From positions 1 through 46,853 of the forward strand of contig JAICLE010000016.1 in the NCBI GenBank assembly GCA_025927545.1: a stretch of DNA of 46,853 bases, in the 5' to 3' direction. Shown here piece by piece: positions 1 through 12,576 of this stretch. Both the position numbers and the translations under genes were made by a program. Origin of the DNA: Gemmatimonadales bacterium. Lineage in GTDB: Bacteria > Gemmatimonadota > Gemmatimonadetes > Gemmatimonadales > GWC2-71-9. Positions within the stretch are counted from its first letter, which is position 1. Every line of letters begins with the position of its first letter. A model generated the notes under the pieces. That model was not told the origin of the DNA. It saw nothing but the letters and a program-made list of their open reading frames with translations, and made no database searches.

Positions 1-304
1 CGTGGCCGCCCTCGGCGCCGACAGTGTCCGCGACGCCCGGAAGAGCGGAACCGATCACCTGAGCTTCCTGCCGTACGGCGTGCCCGCGTTCAATTTCGAC
101 CAGCTCCCCCGCGGGTACTCCCACACCCATCATTCGCAGAGCGATACGTTCGACAAGGCGGTCGAGGGCGACCTCGAGCAGGCGGCCGCCGTCATGGCGG
201 TCACGGCCTTCGAGCTGGCCAACCTGCCCGAGCTCCTGCCGCGCGGGCCCAGGTTCGAGCCGGAGGTGGTGCCGACTCGGCCGTCAGTGTCGGCCACGCA
301 TTGA
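1..304 (+). CDS. M28-family metallopeptidase, C-terminal fragment
   Basis: The window opens inside this gene; about 100 C-terminal residues remain, in frame from base 2 to a TGA at 302-304. The segment with FLPYGVPAFNF, then YSHTHHSQSDT and FDKAVEGDLEQAAAV, matches the end of M28 (aminopeptidase Y/PQP-type) zinc peptidases, where a late His next to a D-T pair completes the di-zinc site. The enzyme would trim peptides, usually as an exported or membrane-anchored protein, but the N-terminus that would show this is missing. It is convergent with queF, 42 bases away. Family assignment is fairly sure; substrate cannot be inferred. Confidence 0.75.
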   Translation, partial: VAALGADSVRDARKSGTDHLSFLPYGVPAFNFDQLPRGYSHTHHSQSDTFDKAVEGDLEQAAAVMAVTAFELANLPELLPRGPRFEPEVVPTRPSVSATH

Positions 305-346
305 GACGAGGGAAAGGAGGAGAGGGCTAGATGGCTGCTGCCGGAT

Positions 347-739
347 TCAGCTCCGAGCCGGCAGCGTCACCGAGCAGGTCGTGTCGAACCCGCCTCTGGT
401 GTTGTAGATCGTCGTCACGGTGAGCCGGTGCGGCTGGAGCACGCCGAAGAGGTCTTCCGCGATCTTGGCGGTGGCGTGCTCCTGGAAAATCCCCACGCTG
501 CGGTAGCTGGTCACGTAATATTTGAGGCTTTTGAGCTCCACGCACCGATCGCCCGGTACATAGGCGATTCGGAGCGTCGCGAAATCCGGCAGGCCGCTGT
601 ACGGGCAGACCGGACTGAACTCTCGCGTCTCGGTCACGATCTCCTGCTCGGGTCCCACGTACTCGAACGTCTCGAGCACCGCGACGTCCACCGCCTCGGG
701 TCCGGTAAACGGGATCGTCCTGCCTTCGGCTGTCGGCAT
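347..739 (-). CDS. queF: NADPH-dependent 7-cyano-7-deazaguanine reductase QueF
   Basis: Predicted to reduce preQ0 to preQ1 with two NADPH, in the queuosine tRNA-modification pathway, in the cytoplasm. At 130 residues it has the length of the short, single-domain (type I) QueF. The expected active site is visible: Cys45 within FSPVCPYSGLPDFA (thioimide-forming cysteine), Asp52 seven residues later, and the conserved ELKSLKYY stretch near residue 68 followed by SYRSVGIFQEH around residue 78-88. It stands alone here: no queC, queD or queE is nearby. An 8-bp stem-loop (arms 337-344 and 358-365) spans its stop codon but lacks a U-tract. Confidence 0.92.
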   Translation of the reverse strand: MPTAEGRTIPFTGPEAVDVAVLETFEYVGPEQEIVTETREFSPVCPYSGLPDFATLRIAYVPGDRCVELKSLKYYVTSYRSVGIFQEHATAKIAEDLFGVLQPHRLTVTTIYNTRGGFDTTCSVTLPARS

Positions 740-794
740 GCGGGACTCGCAGTTGGAGTTCGCTGGAAGATAGTCGTGGGTCGCGACCCGGCGT

Positions 795-2657
795 TCACGA
801 CTCCGCCCGGACCATCCCCTGTTCCAGCCAGGTATGCTCGTTCCGGAGCACCTGCTGCGCCACGGCGTACGCGGCCACGTCGTCGTTGTCGAACACCGCC
901 GCGAATCGGTCTTCCACCCGCCGGCGTGCCTGGCGGCTGAACAGGTCGGCCAGCTCGACGGGGCCGCGGTTGGCGGGATCCTGCTTCACCATGGCCTGCG
1001 CCCGGCTGCACGCGGCGGTAATGGCCAGCAGTTCGGCGCCGATCTCGACCAGCCGGCCGAGCACCGCCTGCCGCTTCTCCAGCTTGGGGCCGAACCGTAC
1101 CATGCAGTGGAACAGCGTGCGCGCGAGTTTTCGGCTGGCGCGGTCCACGAACCGGAGGTGAGTCGTCAGCGGGCCGAACTCGCCGTAGCCGAACCATCCA
1201 CGGACGCCGAGCCAGAGGCGCGGGTACCAGGTCGCGTAGAATGCTCCGGAGCGGATCAGCGCCGAGAGCTTCTCACGGAGCGAGGTCTTCGGGTCGATCA
1301 GCGCTCCGGCCACCTTGAGGTGCGTATCCACCGCCTCGCGGGCGATGAACAGCCGCATGATCTCGCTCGAGCCTTCGAAAATCAGGTTGATGCGGAAATC
1401 GCGCATCATGCGCTCGACCGGATCGGGCCGCTCGCCGCGGCTCCGGAGGCTGTCGGCGGTCTCGTAGCCCCGGCCGCCCTTGATCTGCAGCGTATCGTCC
1501 ACGATGCGCCAGCCGATCTCGGTGTTCCACATCTTGGCCATCGCGGCCTCGAGCCTGATGTCGGTCGTGCCCCGATCGGCCATGAGCGACGCCAGATCCG
1601 CCACCGCCTCCATGGCGAAGATCTCCGCCGCCATCCGCCCGATCTTCTGCGCGATCGCATCGTGCTTCCCGATCGGCTGGCCCCACTGCACCCGGTCGGC
1701 CGCCCACCGGCGGACGATCTCGAGCGCCCGCTTGGCGCCGGCCACGGACGAAGCGGGGAGAGTGAGCCGCCCGGTATTGAGCGTTACCAGCGCCAGCTTG
1801 AGCCCCTTCCCCTCGCCCCAGAGCACGTTCTCCACCGGCACCTTCACGTCGGTGAACCGGATGACGCCGTTCTCGATCGCCTTGAGTCCCATGAAGTGGA
1901 GCCGCTGCACCACCTCCACGCCGGGCCACGCGGTCTCCACGATGAACGCCGTGATTTTCTTCGGCCCCGTCCGCGCCATCACCACCATCAACTCGGCGAT
2001 GGTGCCGTTGGTGCACCACAGCTTCTCGCCGTTGAGTACGTAGTGCGTCCCGTCCTCCGAGAGCACGGCGGACGTGCGCATCGCCGCCGGATCGCTGCCG
2101 ACATTCGATTCGGTGAGGGCGAAGGCGCTGATGGCGCCCTTCGCCAGGCGGGGCAGGTAGCGCCGCTTCTGCTCCGGCGTGCCGAACAGCTTGAGCGGCT
2201 GCGGGACGCCGATCGACTGCGCCGCGGAGAGGAGCGCGGTCAGGTTGCCGTCCACGCTGGTCACCAGCCCGATCGCGTGGGTGTAGCCGGTCTGGCTCAG
2301 GCCGAGACCGCCATACTCCTGCGGGATCTTGATCCCGAACGCGCCGATGTCGCGCAGACCCTGAATTACGTCGTCCGGAATTTTCCCTTCGCGATCGATC
2401 CGGTCGCTGTCCACCCGTTCGGCGAGGAAGCGCTCGAGCCGCTCCATGAACGGCCGGGCGCGCTCCACGTCGGCCGGGTCCATCGCCGGGAAGGGGTGGA
2501 CCAGGTCGAGCCGGAACGAGCCCTCGAACAGCTCCCGGACGAAGCTGGGCGCCTGCCACTCCTTCTCGCGGGCAGCTTCGGCCACTTCCCGGGCCTCCTG
2601 CTCGGTGGCGAGGCCGGTATGAGGCGGCGTGGCGGGCGGTTTCAGGACGTCAGTCAT
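795..2657 (-). CDS. Acyl-CoA dehydrogenase (long/very-long-chain type, with C-terminal extension)
   Basis: A 620-residue flavoenzyme predicted to catalyse the first, FAD-linked step of fatty acid beta-oxidation. The N-terminal helical domain (about 70-180) is followed by the FAD/substrate signature [16 protein letters not shown] and the beta-domain [11 protein letters not shown]. The catalytic Glu lies in [12 protein letters not shown] near residue 435. The roughly 170 residues beyond that are the extra C-terminal domain typical of VLCAD/ACAD9-like members rather than the 380-residue short forms. Its ATG (2655-2657) overlaps the 3' end of the TetR gene by 8 bases, so the two are one operon and the regulator probably controls this enzyme in response to an acyl-CoA. 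Chain-length preference is not readable. Confidence 0.9.
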   Translation of the reverse strand: MTDVLKPPATPPHTGLATEQEAREVAEAAREKEWQAPSFVRELFEGSFRLDLVHPFPAMDPADVERARPFMERLERFLAERVDSDRIDREGKIPDDVIQGLRDIGAFGIKIPQEYGGLGLSQTGYTHAIGLVTSVDGNLTALLSAAQSIGVPQPLKLFGTPEQKRRYLPRLAKGAISAFALTESNVGSDPAAMRTSAVLSEDGTHYVLNGEKLWCTNGTIAELMVVMARTGPKKITAFIVETAWPGVEVVQRLHFMGLKAIENGVIRFTDVKVPVENVLWGEGKGLKLALVTLNTGRLTLPASSVAGAKRALEIVRRWAADRVQWGQPIGKHDAIAQKIGRMAAEIFAMEAVADLASLMADRGTTDIRLEAAMAKMWNTEIGWRIVDDTLQIKGGRGYETADSLRSRGERPDPVERMMRDFRINLIFEGSSEIMRLFIAREAVDTHLKVAGALIDPKTSLREKLSALIRSGAFYATWYPRLWLGVRGWFGYGEFGPLTTHLRFVDRASRKLARTLFHCMVRFGPKLEKRQAVLGRLVEIGAELLAITAACSRAQAMVKQDPANRGPVELADLFSRQARRRVEDRFAAVFDNDDVAAYAVAQQVLRNEHTWLEQGMVRAES

Positions 2658-3324
2658 GGCTGTCGGCCTCGGAAAGGGTCGCGGTGGCGGGCGAGCCGAG
2701 CCCGCGAAGCCCGTGCAATACCAGGTCCACGACGTGGCGCCGGCGGCGCTCGAGCGCGTCGAGGTCGCTCAAGTCGACGCCGACCGCCGGCACGACCGTA
2801 CGGGCATGGATCAGGGGGAACCAGCAGAGGGAGATCACGCTGAGGAGGAGCTGTGCCGCATCGCCCGACACCGACTCGTCCAGCCCGAGCTCGGCGCTGA
2901 TGGCGGCCAACGCCTCTTGCCCGGCGGAGAGGTGGCCGGCGCCTTCGAGTTGGCTCCCGCCGCTCAGCGCCTCGCGCTCGATGAGCCGGATGAAGTTCGG
3001 CCGAGCGGCGAGGAAGTCGAAGTAGTCGGAGACCGCGCCCGCGAGAATCGCCTCGGGGCTCTGGCTGCTGGCCAGGGCGCGCGCGCGGCCCGCCCGGACG
3101 GCGTCACGCACCTCCGCGAACGCCCGGTCGAGCACCGCACGGTACAGCTCCGCCTTGCTGCCGAAGAAATAGCCCGGGGTGCCTCGGCTCACGCCGGCCG
3201 CGGCCCCGACCTGGTTCAGGCTGGTGGCGTCATAGCCGCGCTCGGCAAAGAGCCGCTCTGCGGCCTCGAGGATGGCCGCCCGGGAGCGCGGGGCGTTCCG
3301 TTCCTTCTCTATGCGGTGGGGCAC
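2650..3324 (-). CDS. TetR-family transcriptional regulator
   Basis: A 224-residue repressor-like protein. Residues 14-57 form the TetR DNA-binding domain ([23 protein letters not shown], then [17 protein letters not shown] with the recognition helix). The C-terminal two thirds is the variable helical ligand-binding domain. It is the first gene of an operon with the downstream acyl-CoA dehydrogenase and is divergent from an AraC-type regulator. A 22-bp inverted repeat lies 15 bases upstream of its start codon (3339-3360), the expected position for autorepression. By analogy with FadR/PsrA-type TetR proteins the ligand may be an acyl-CoA; that is inference from the neighbour only. Confidence 0.88.
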   Translation of the reverse strand: MPHRIEKERNAPRSRAAILEAAERLFAERGYDATSLNQVGAAAGVSRGTPGYFFGSKAELYRAVLDRAFAEVRDAVRAGRARALASSQSPEAILAGAVSDYFDFLAARPNFIRLIEREALSGGSQLEGAGHLSAGQEALAAISAELGLDESVSGDAAQLLLSVISLCWFPLIHARTVVPAVGVDLSDLDALERRRRHVVDLVLHGLRGLGSPATATLSEADSHD

Positions 3325-3338
3325 GATGGCTCCTGGTG

Positions 3339-3360
3339 ACTTGCTTGCCGTTCAGCAAGT
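3339..3360. promoter_or_regulatory. Inverted repeat, candidate TetR operator
   Basis: Arms ACTTGCT (3339-3345) and AGCAAGT (3354-3360) are perfect complements separated by 8 bases. The repeat sits 15 bases upstream of the TetR start codon and about 100 bases upstream of the divergent AraC gene. Size and placement fit a TetR-dimer operator controlling the tetR-acyl-CoA dehydrogenase operon. Binding is inferred, not shown. Confidence 0.5.
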
Positions 3361-3460
3361 TACGTCTGAGGCCAGCCGCACGCAAGCCGGGGAGCTGGCC
3401 GGCCGGGGGAGCCGAAGTTCCAGCGGAACTCCCGGGTATCATCGCCCGTACAATGGCGAC

Positions 3461-4240
3461 ATGCCCGAATGCGACCTCTCCGACCCGGAATGCCGGCTGG
3501 CCGTGGTCGACTACGCTCCGTACACGCGGATGCCGGTACACGATCACGCGACCCTCGGCCTCGCCATCGTGCTCCGCGGCACGGTCGAAGAAACCGTCGG
3601 CCGGACCACAGAGCAGGCCGGTGCCGCCGGTCTCGTGATCAAGCCGCCCGGGACCCTGCATTCGAATCGGTTCGGTCCCACCGGCGCGCGCCTGCTCTCG
3701 CTGGAGTTTCGCCGGTCGCGGGCGGAAGAACTGGTGTCGGCTGACGCGCTCCGCCGCTGGCGCTGGCTGCACGATCCGGCGGTGCTCCGTCTTGCGGCCG
3801 GCGCGCTCCACCGCGTGAGCGTACTTGCCCCGGCGGCCGAGCGCGGGGATGCGCTCCTCTCGGGCCTCTTGGAGCTGCTGGCGGGCGAGACCCAACGGGG
3901 TGATGGACGCCGCCCGCCGATCTGGTTGTGCGCCGTCCGGGACCGGCTGCACGCCGAGTACATGGGCCCCTGCCCCGTGCGCGAGCTGGCGCGCGAGGCG
4001 GGGGTGCACCCGGTCCATCTCGCACGAGTGTTCCGGCAGCATTTCGGCGCGTCAGTCACCCGATACTTGCGCGCCGTGCGCATACGCGCGGCAGCCTCCC
4101 GCCTCGGCGAGCCCGGGACCCGGATCGCTGAGGTCGCCGCCGCCGCCGGGTTCACCGACCAGAGCCATCTCTGCCGGGCGTTCCGCGCCGCGGTCGGAGT
4201 CCCGCCGTCCAACTACCGCGCGCTCGTCCGAGCCGGCTGA
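3461..4240 (+). CDS. AraC-family transcriptional regulator with N-terminal cupin domain
   Basis: A 259-residue regulator. The N-terminal half is cupin-like (MPVHDHATLGLAIVLRG near residue 25, then LVIKPPGTLHSNRFG near residue 60) and would bind a small effector. The C-terminal ~100 residues contain the two AraC helix-turn-helix motifs (VRELAREAGVHPVHLARVFRQHFG and IAEVAAAAGFTDQSHLCRAFR) ending PSNYRA. The frame is open upstream to 3272, but that extension overlaps the divergent TetR gene and has no regulator-like sequence, so the ATG at 3461 is preferred. Its target is unknown; the serine hydrolase gene follows 93 bases downstream on the same strand. Confidence 0.85.
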   Translation: MPECDLSDPECRLAVVDYAPYTRMPVHDHATLGLAIVLRGTVEETVGRTTEQAGAAGLVIKPPGTLHSNRFGPTGARLLSLEFRRSRAEELVSADALRRWRWLHDPAVLRLAAGALHRVSVLAPAAERGDALLSGLLELLAGETQRGDGRRPPIWLCAVRDRLHAEYMGPCPVRELAREAGVHPVHLARVFRQHFGASVTRYLRAVRIRAAASRLGEPGTRIAEVAAAAGFTDQSHLCRAFRAAVGVPPSNYRALVRAG

Positions 4241-5874
4241 TTGAGCAGGCCGGCCGGCAGGTTGCATCCGTTCAAGCCGGGGAGCGCGTGGCAGAGATAG
4301 CTTGACGCCGACCCTGTCGACGGAGCCCCTCTCGTGCCCCATTGCCGTGCATTTCTCCCGCGCCTGCGGTCGATCCCGATTGCCCTGGTGATCGCCGCCG
4401 CTTTGCCTGCCTGCCGGAGCAGCGCGGCGCACGCCGTTGCCGGCGTCGGACCGGCGGGATCGTCAGCGGCCGCGGAGTCAATAGACGGTTTCGTGCATCG
4501 CGTGGTGGCCCGGCTGGGGGACGTTCCCGGGCTGGCCGTCGCGGTCGTGCGCGACACCGGCGCCGTCTACGTCGGTGCGGCCGGCTATCGTGACCTGGAA
4601 GCGCGGTACCGCGCCACCGCGGCGACGCCATACTATGTGGCCTCGAGCACCAAGTCGTTCACCGCGATGGCCGCGGCACTGCTCGCGGCAGGGGGCCGGC
4701 TGGATCTGGATGCGCCGCTTGCCCGATATCTACCCGACCTGCGGCTTCCCCCAGCGCGCCCGGCGGACTCGGTGACCGTCCGCCAGTTGCTGACCCATAC
4801 CATGGGCTTCGCCAACGATGCAGTGGTGATCCGGACGGCATACACTGGCGAGTGGACGCCGAGGGAGCTGATCGCGCTCCTGGCCGACAGCCGGGTCACC
4901 GAGCGCTCGTTCGAGTACGACAATCTGGGATACGTCGTCGCGGGGCTGGTGATCGATCGCGTCTCAGGGACGAGCTGGAAGGATGTACTGGCCCGGTCGC
5001 TCTTCGCGCCGCTCGGCATGACGCGGACGACCGCCTACATGTCACGCGCCGGCGGTTGGGGTGTGGCGGTCCCCTATTGGGCCGGAGCGGACAGCGCTCC
5101 ACGCCGGCTGCCCCGATCCAAGCGGGACGAGACGATGCACGCCGCCGGCGGGGTGGTGAGCACGGCCCAGGACCTCGCGCGCTGGCTCGAGGCCAACCTC
5201 GCGGAGGGGCGCCTGGACGGCGTCCAGCTCCTGCCGGCAAACGCCGTCGAGGAGGCCCACCGACTGCAGGTCCGGCTGCCGCGCGAGCAGCGCTTCGGTC
5301 CGTTCCGGCGTTACGGCTATGCCTTGGGGTGGTACTGGGCGGACTACGGAGGGGATACCGTGCTGCAGCAGTTCGGATCGTTCGCCGGCGCGCGGACACA
5401 TGTCTCGTTCATGCCGGGGCGGCGGATCGGCGTCGCGGTGCTGCTCAACGTCTCGGGTCCCGCCGCGGATGTCGCCGACCTCGTCGCCACCTACGCCTAC
5501 GACGTGGTGCTCGGCAAGCCGGGCGTCCGAGCCAGGTACGACTCGCTCCTCGACTCCGCCGCCGCGGCGCTGCATGAGGCGAAGGCGCAGCTCGCCGCCG
5601 AGCGGGCGCGCCTCGCGGAGCGCCCCAGCACGCTCTCGCTTCCCGCGGCGAGCTATGCCGGCGCCTATACCGGTGTGGACCTCGGCACCATGTGCGTGGG
5701 ACTACGGCCGGGTCCGCGAAAGGACGCTCTCGAGATCCGTCTCGGTCCTCTCGTGGCCGCGGCGAGTCCCTATACCCGCCCGGACGCGGTGCGGGTGGAG
5801 TTCGAGCCCGGCCACGGCGAGGTGGTGCGGTTCTTCGTGTCCGGGCGCGGCGTGGACAGCCTCGAGTACGCGGG

Positions 5875-10515
<4,641 letters not shown>

Positions 10516-10574
10516 GGTGCCTCCTCGGAGGTGGGCCCCTGGCGGCCGGAGAGACCGATGCGGGGCAACAAAAA

Positions 10575-10600
10575 GGCCCGCTCCGTTCAGGGAGCAGGCC
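10575..10600 (-). terminator. Rho-independent terminator in the gltB leader (attenuator)
   Basis: On the minus strand, GGCCTGCTCC, a CTGAAC loop and GGAGCGGGCC form a 10-bp stem with one G-U pair, followed at once by TTTTTGTT (10574-10567). It lies between the leader ORF (10625-10696) and the gltB start (10515), so it can stop transcription before gltB. Its 5' arm can also pair with the end of the leader ORF: 10640-10627 with 10605-10590, six perfect pairs, a small internal loop, then six more with one bulged C. That alternative helix would prevent the terminator from forming. Confidence 0.82.
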
Positions 10601-10624
10601 GGGGTCATGCGCGAAAACGCTCGC

Positions 10625-10696
10625 TTACCCGGTCGCTCCCGTGGAGCTGGCGAGATTGACAAGGATGGCGACCGGATTGAGCAGCACGGCGTTCAT
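10625..10696 (-). CDS. Leader peptide upstream of gltB, rich in Val/Leu/Ile
   Basis: A 23-codon ORF (ATG 10696-10694, TAA 10627-10625). Eight of residues 4-15 are branched-chain: V4, L5, L6, V9, I11, L12, V13 and L15, with Asn at 7 and 14. The end of the ORF (codons 19-23 plus the first base of the stop) is itself the strand that can disrupt the downstream terminator. A ribosome held at the Val/Leu/Ile codons would leave it free; one reaching the stop codon would cover it. This is the logic of ilv/leu-type ribosome-mediated attenuation. The ATG lies 7 bases after the predicted -10 hexamer, so the transcript may be leaderless. Function is inferred from architecture; no homologue is claimed. 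Confidence 0.75.
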   Translation of the reverse strand: MNAVLLNPVAILVNLASSTGATG

Positions 10697-10703
10697 GGGT
10701 CGG

Positions 10704-10732
10704 ATTATTATGCACGGACGTGAATAAGTCAA
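10704..10732 (-). promoter_or_regulatory. Sigma-70-type promoter for the gltB transcript
   Basis: Minus strand: -35 TTGACT (10732-10727), 17-base spacer, -10 AATAAT (10709-10704; five of six consensus bases). Initiation would fall near 10697-10695, at or just before the leader-peptide ATG. It is one of the few clear vegetative-type promoters in this G+C-rich window. Confidence 0.75.
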
Positions 10733-10745
10733 GCCGCCGAAGCCC

Positions 10746-10775
10746 TTGACAGCCGCACGCGCCGCGGGTTAGGCT
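10746..10775 (+). promoter_or_regulatory. Promoter for the leuA-leuB operon transcript
   Basis: A perfect -35 hexamer TTGACA (10746-10751) is followed after 18 bases by a weak -10 candidate TAGGCT (10770-10775). Only 13 bases separate this -35 from the -35 of the divergent gltB promoter, so the two polymerases would share the region. Predicted initiation near 10782 precedes the leucine-rich leader ORF. Confidence 0.55.
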
Positions 10776-10829
10776 GTGGGACGGCCGCGCACTCATGCCC
10801 GGCTGATGTCGGCATCGATCCGGGATTCC

Positions 10830-10928
10830 ATGCTGCCCAGTCTCGCGCTCGTCCTCGTGCTCCTCAGCCTCCTGCTTACCGTCCTTATCGGCGAGCAAGG
10901 GGTCCGCGGCGTGCCACGAGCAGCATGA
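10830..10928 (+). CDS. Leucine-rich leader peptide of the leu/ilv operon (leuL-like)
   Basis: A 32-codon ORF ending in TGA at 10926-10928. Between residues 2 and 20 there are 10 Leu, 3 Val and 1 Ile, including the run L-V-L-V-L-L-S-L-L-L. An in-frame ATG at 10806 would add eight residues; neither start has a strong ribosome binding site. Codons 24-28 contain the sequence (10900-10911) that can pair perfectly over 12 bases with 10956-10967, the 5' arm of the terminator that follows. This is the arrangement of a leucine-sensing, ribosome-mediated attenuator in front of leuA. Similar in role to enterobacterial leuL, not in sequence. Confidence 0.82.
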   Translation: MLPSLALVLVLLSLLLTVLIGEQGVRGVPRAA

Positions 10929-10954
10929 GACGATAGGTCTCGATCGATGCACCG

Positions 10955-10991
10955 GCGCCGCGGACCCAGAGGTCCGCGGCGCTTTTCGTTT
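10955..10991 (+). terminator. Rho-independent terminator in the leuA leader (attenuator) with competing antiterminator
   Basis: Arms 10955-10966 (GCGCCGCGGACC) and 10971-10982 (GGTCCGCGGCGC) form a perfect 12-bp stem with a CAGA loop, followed by TTTTCGTTT. The 3' arm sequence also occurs upstream at 10900-10911 inside the leader ORF, so the 5' arm can pair with either copy: 1:2 gives the antiterminator, 2:3 the terminator. A small GAGAC/GTCTC hairpin (10927-10941) just after the leader stop may act as a pause site. The terminator ends 29 bases before leuA. Confidence 0.88.
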
Positions 10992-11019
10992 CCACCTTTT
11001 TCGCCGAGCCCGACACCGT

Positions 11020-12576
11020 ATGGCACTCCACGATGTTCTGATCTTCGACACGACCCTGCGCGATGGTGAGCAGGCCCCCGGCAACAGCCTGTCGCCCGAG
11101 GAGAAGCTCCGGCTGGCCCGGCAGCTCGACGCGCTGGGGGTGGACATCCTGGAGGCGGGCTTCCCGGCCGCGTCGGAGGGCGACTACCGGAGCGTACAAC
11201 AGATTGCCACCGAGATCCGCCGGCCGGTCATCGCCGCACTGGCCCGCTGCCACGAGCGTGACATCGAGCTGGCGGGCGAGGCGCTCGGGCCGGCCGCGCG
11301 CGGCCGGCTCCATGTCTTCATCTCCACCTCCGACCTGCACATCAAGGACAAGCTCCGGACCACGCGCGAGGACGTCCTCGCCCGCGCGCGCGCGGCCGTC
11401 CGCCAGGCGCGGCAGTACACCGACGACGTCGAGTTCTCCGCCGAAGACGCGAGCCGCACCGACCCCGACTTCCTCTGCCGCGTCGTCGAGGCGGCCATCC
11501 AGGAGGGAGCCCACACGATCAACCTCCCGGATACCGTCGGCTACGCGATGCCGGACGAGTACGGGGAAATGTTCCGGACCGTGCTGGCCCGGGTTTCCGG
11601 CGCCGACGGGGTCGTGCTGAGCGCCCACTGCCACGACGACCTGGGCCTCGCCGTGGCCAACTCGCTCGCCGCCATCGCCGCCGGCGTCCGCCAGGTGGAG
11701 TGCACCGTGAACGGCATCGGCGAGCGCGCCGGGAACGCGGCCATGGAGGAGCTGGTCATGGCCAGCCACGTACGCGGCCCGGCGCTGGGCTTCCGCTGCA
11801 ATGTGGACACTCGCGAGATCTACCGGACCAGCCAGCTTCTCTCCTATCTCACCGGCAGCTTTCCCCAGCCCAACAAGGCGATCGTCGGCCGGAACGCCTT
11901 CAGCCACGAGGCGGGCATCCACCAGCACGGCATGCTGCAGAACGGGCTCACCTACGAGATCATCCGGCCCGAGATGGTCGGGTTTCCGCGCTCGACGCTG
12001 GTGCTAGGCAAGCACTCGGGGCGGCACGCGCTCGAGCGCCGCTATCGCGACCTGGGCTACGACCTGGGCGAGCTCCAGTTGGCCGAGGTCTACCGGCAGT
12101 TCACGGCGCTCGCCGACCGGAAGCGCGAGATCCTCGACGAGGACCTGCTGGCGCTGGTGCACGAGAGCTTCCATGACGCCCCCGAGGAGTATCAGCTCAC
12201 CCACCTGCGGGTGGTCTGCGGCAGCATCACGCCGACGGCCGAGGTGCGGATGACCGGTCCCTGGGCAGGTGAGCGCTCCGCGCGGGGCACCGGCGACGGG
12301 CCCATCGCCGCCGCGTTCACGGCCATCGGCGAGATCATTGGCCGGCCGGTCGAGGTGATGAGCCTCTCCCTCCGCTCGCTCACGCCGGGCCGTGACAGCG
12401 TCGGCCAGGTGTTCCTCCAGGCCAAGGTGGACGGCAAGTCGCTCTCGGGGAACGGCGCGTCCACCGACATCGTCGAGGCGAGCGCGCGGGCCCTGGTGCA
12501 CGCGCTCAACAAGGCGCATCACGCCGACCGGCTCGAGGCCACCTCGCTCAACGCCATCTACCTGTGGGGCGTGTAA
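11020..12576 (+). CDS. leuA: 2-isopropylmalate synthase
   Basis: A 518-residue enzyme condensing acetyl-CoA with 2-oxoisovalerate, the committed step of leucine synthesis. The TIM-barrel domain opens with the metal/substrate motif [13 protein letters not shown] (residues 9-21), carries [15 protein letters not shown] for metal binding near residue 205, and [15 protein letters not shown] near residue 290. The C-terminal ~140 residues are the allosteric leucine-binding domain, so end-product feedback is expected in addition to attenuation by the upstream leader. First structural gene of a seven-gene operon; its TAA shares a base with the ilvB ATG (TAATG). Confidence 0.96.
   Translation: MALHDVLIFDTTLRDGEQAPGNSLSPEEKLRLARQLDALGVDILEAGFPAASEGDYRSVQQIATEIRRPVIAALARCHERDIELAGEALGPAARGRLHVFISTSDLHIKDKLRTTREDVLARARAAVRQARQYTDDVEFSAEDASRTDPDFLCRVVEAAIQEGAHTINLPDTVGYAMPDEYGEMFRTVLARVSGADGVVLSAHCHDDLGLAVANSLAAIAAGVRQVECTVNGIGERAGNAAMEELVMASHVRGPALGFRCNVDTREIYRTSQLLSYLTGSFPQPNKAIVGRNAFSHEAGIHQHGMLQNGLTYEIIRPEMVGFPRSTLVLGKHSGRHALERRYRDLGYDLGELQLAEVYRQFTALADRKREILDEDLLALVHESFHDAPEEYQLTHLRVVCGSITPTAEVRMTGPWAGERSARGTGDGPIAAAFTAIGEIIGRPVEVMSLSLRSLTPGRDSVGQVFLQAKVDGKSLSGNGASTDIVEASARALVHALNKAHHADRLEATSLNAIYLWGV

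Noticed and set aside
337-365. 8-bp stem-loop over the queF stop codon as a terminator
   Set aside because: There is no U-tract on either side; it may be structural but cannot be called a terminator.
834-2843. A 669-codon plus-strand open frame opposite the acyl-CoA dehydrogenase
   Set aside because: No recognisable domain; composition is that of an antisense shadow, and the minus-strand gene is clear.
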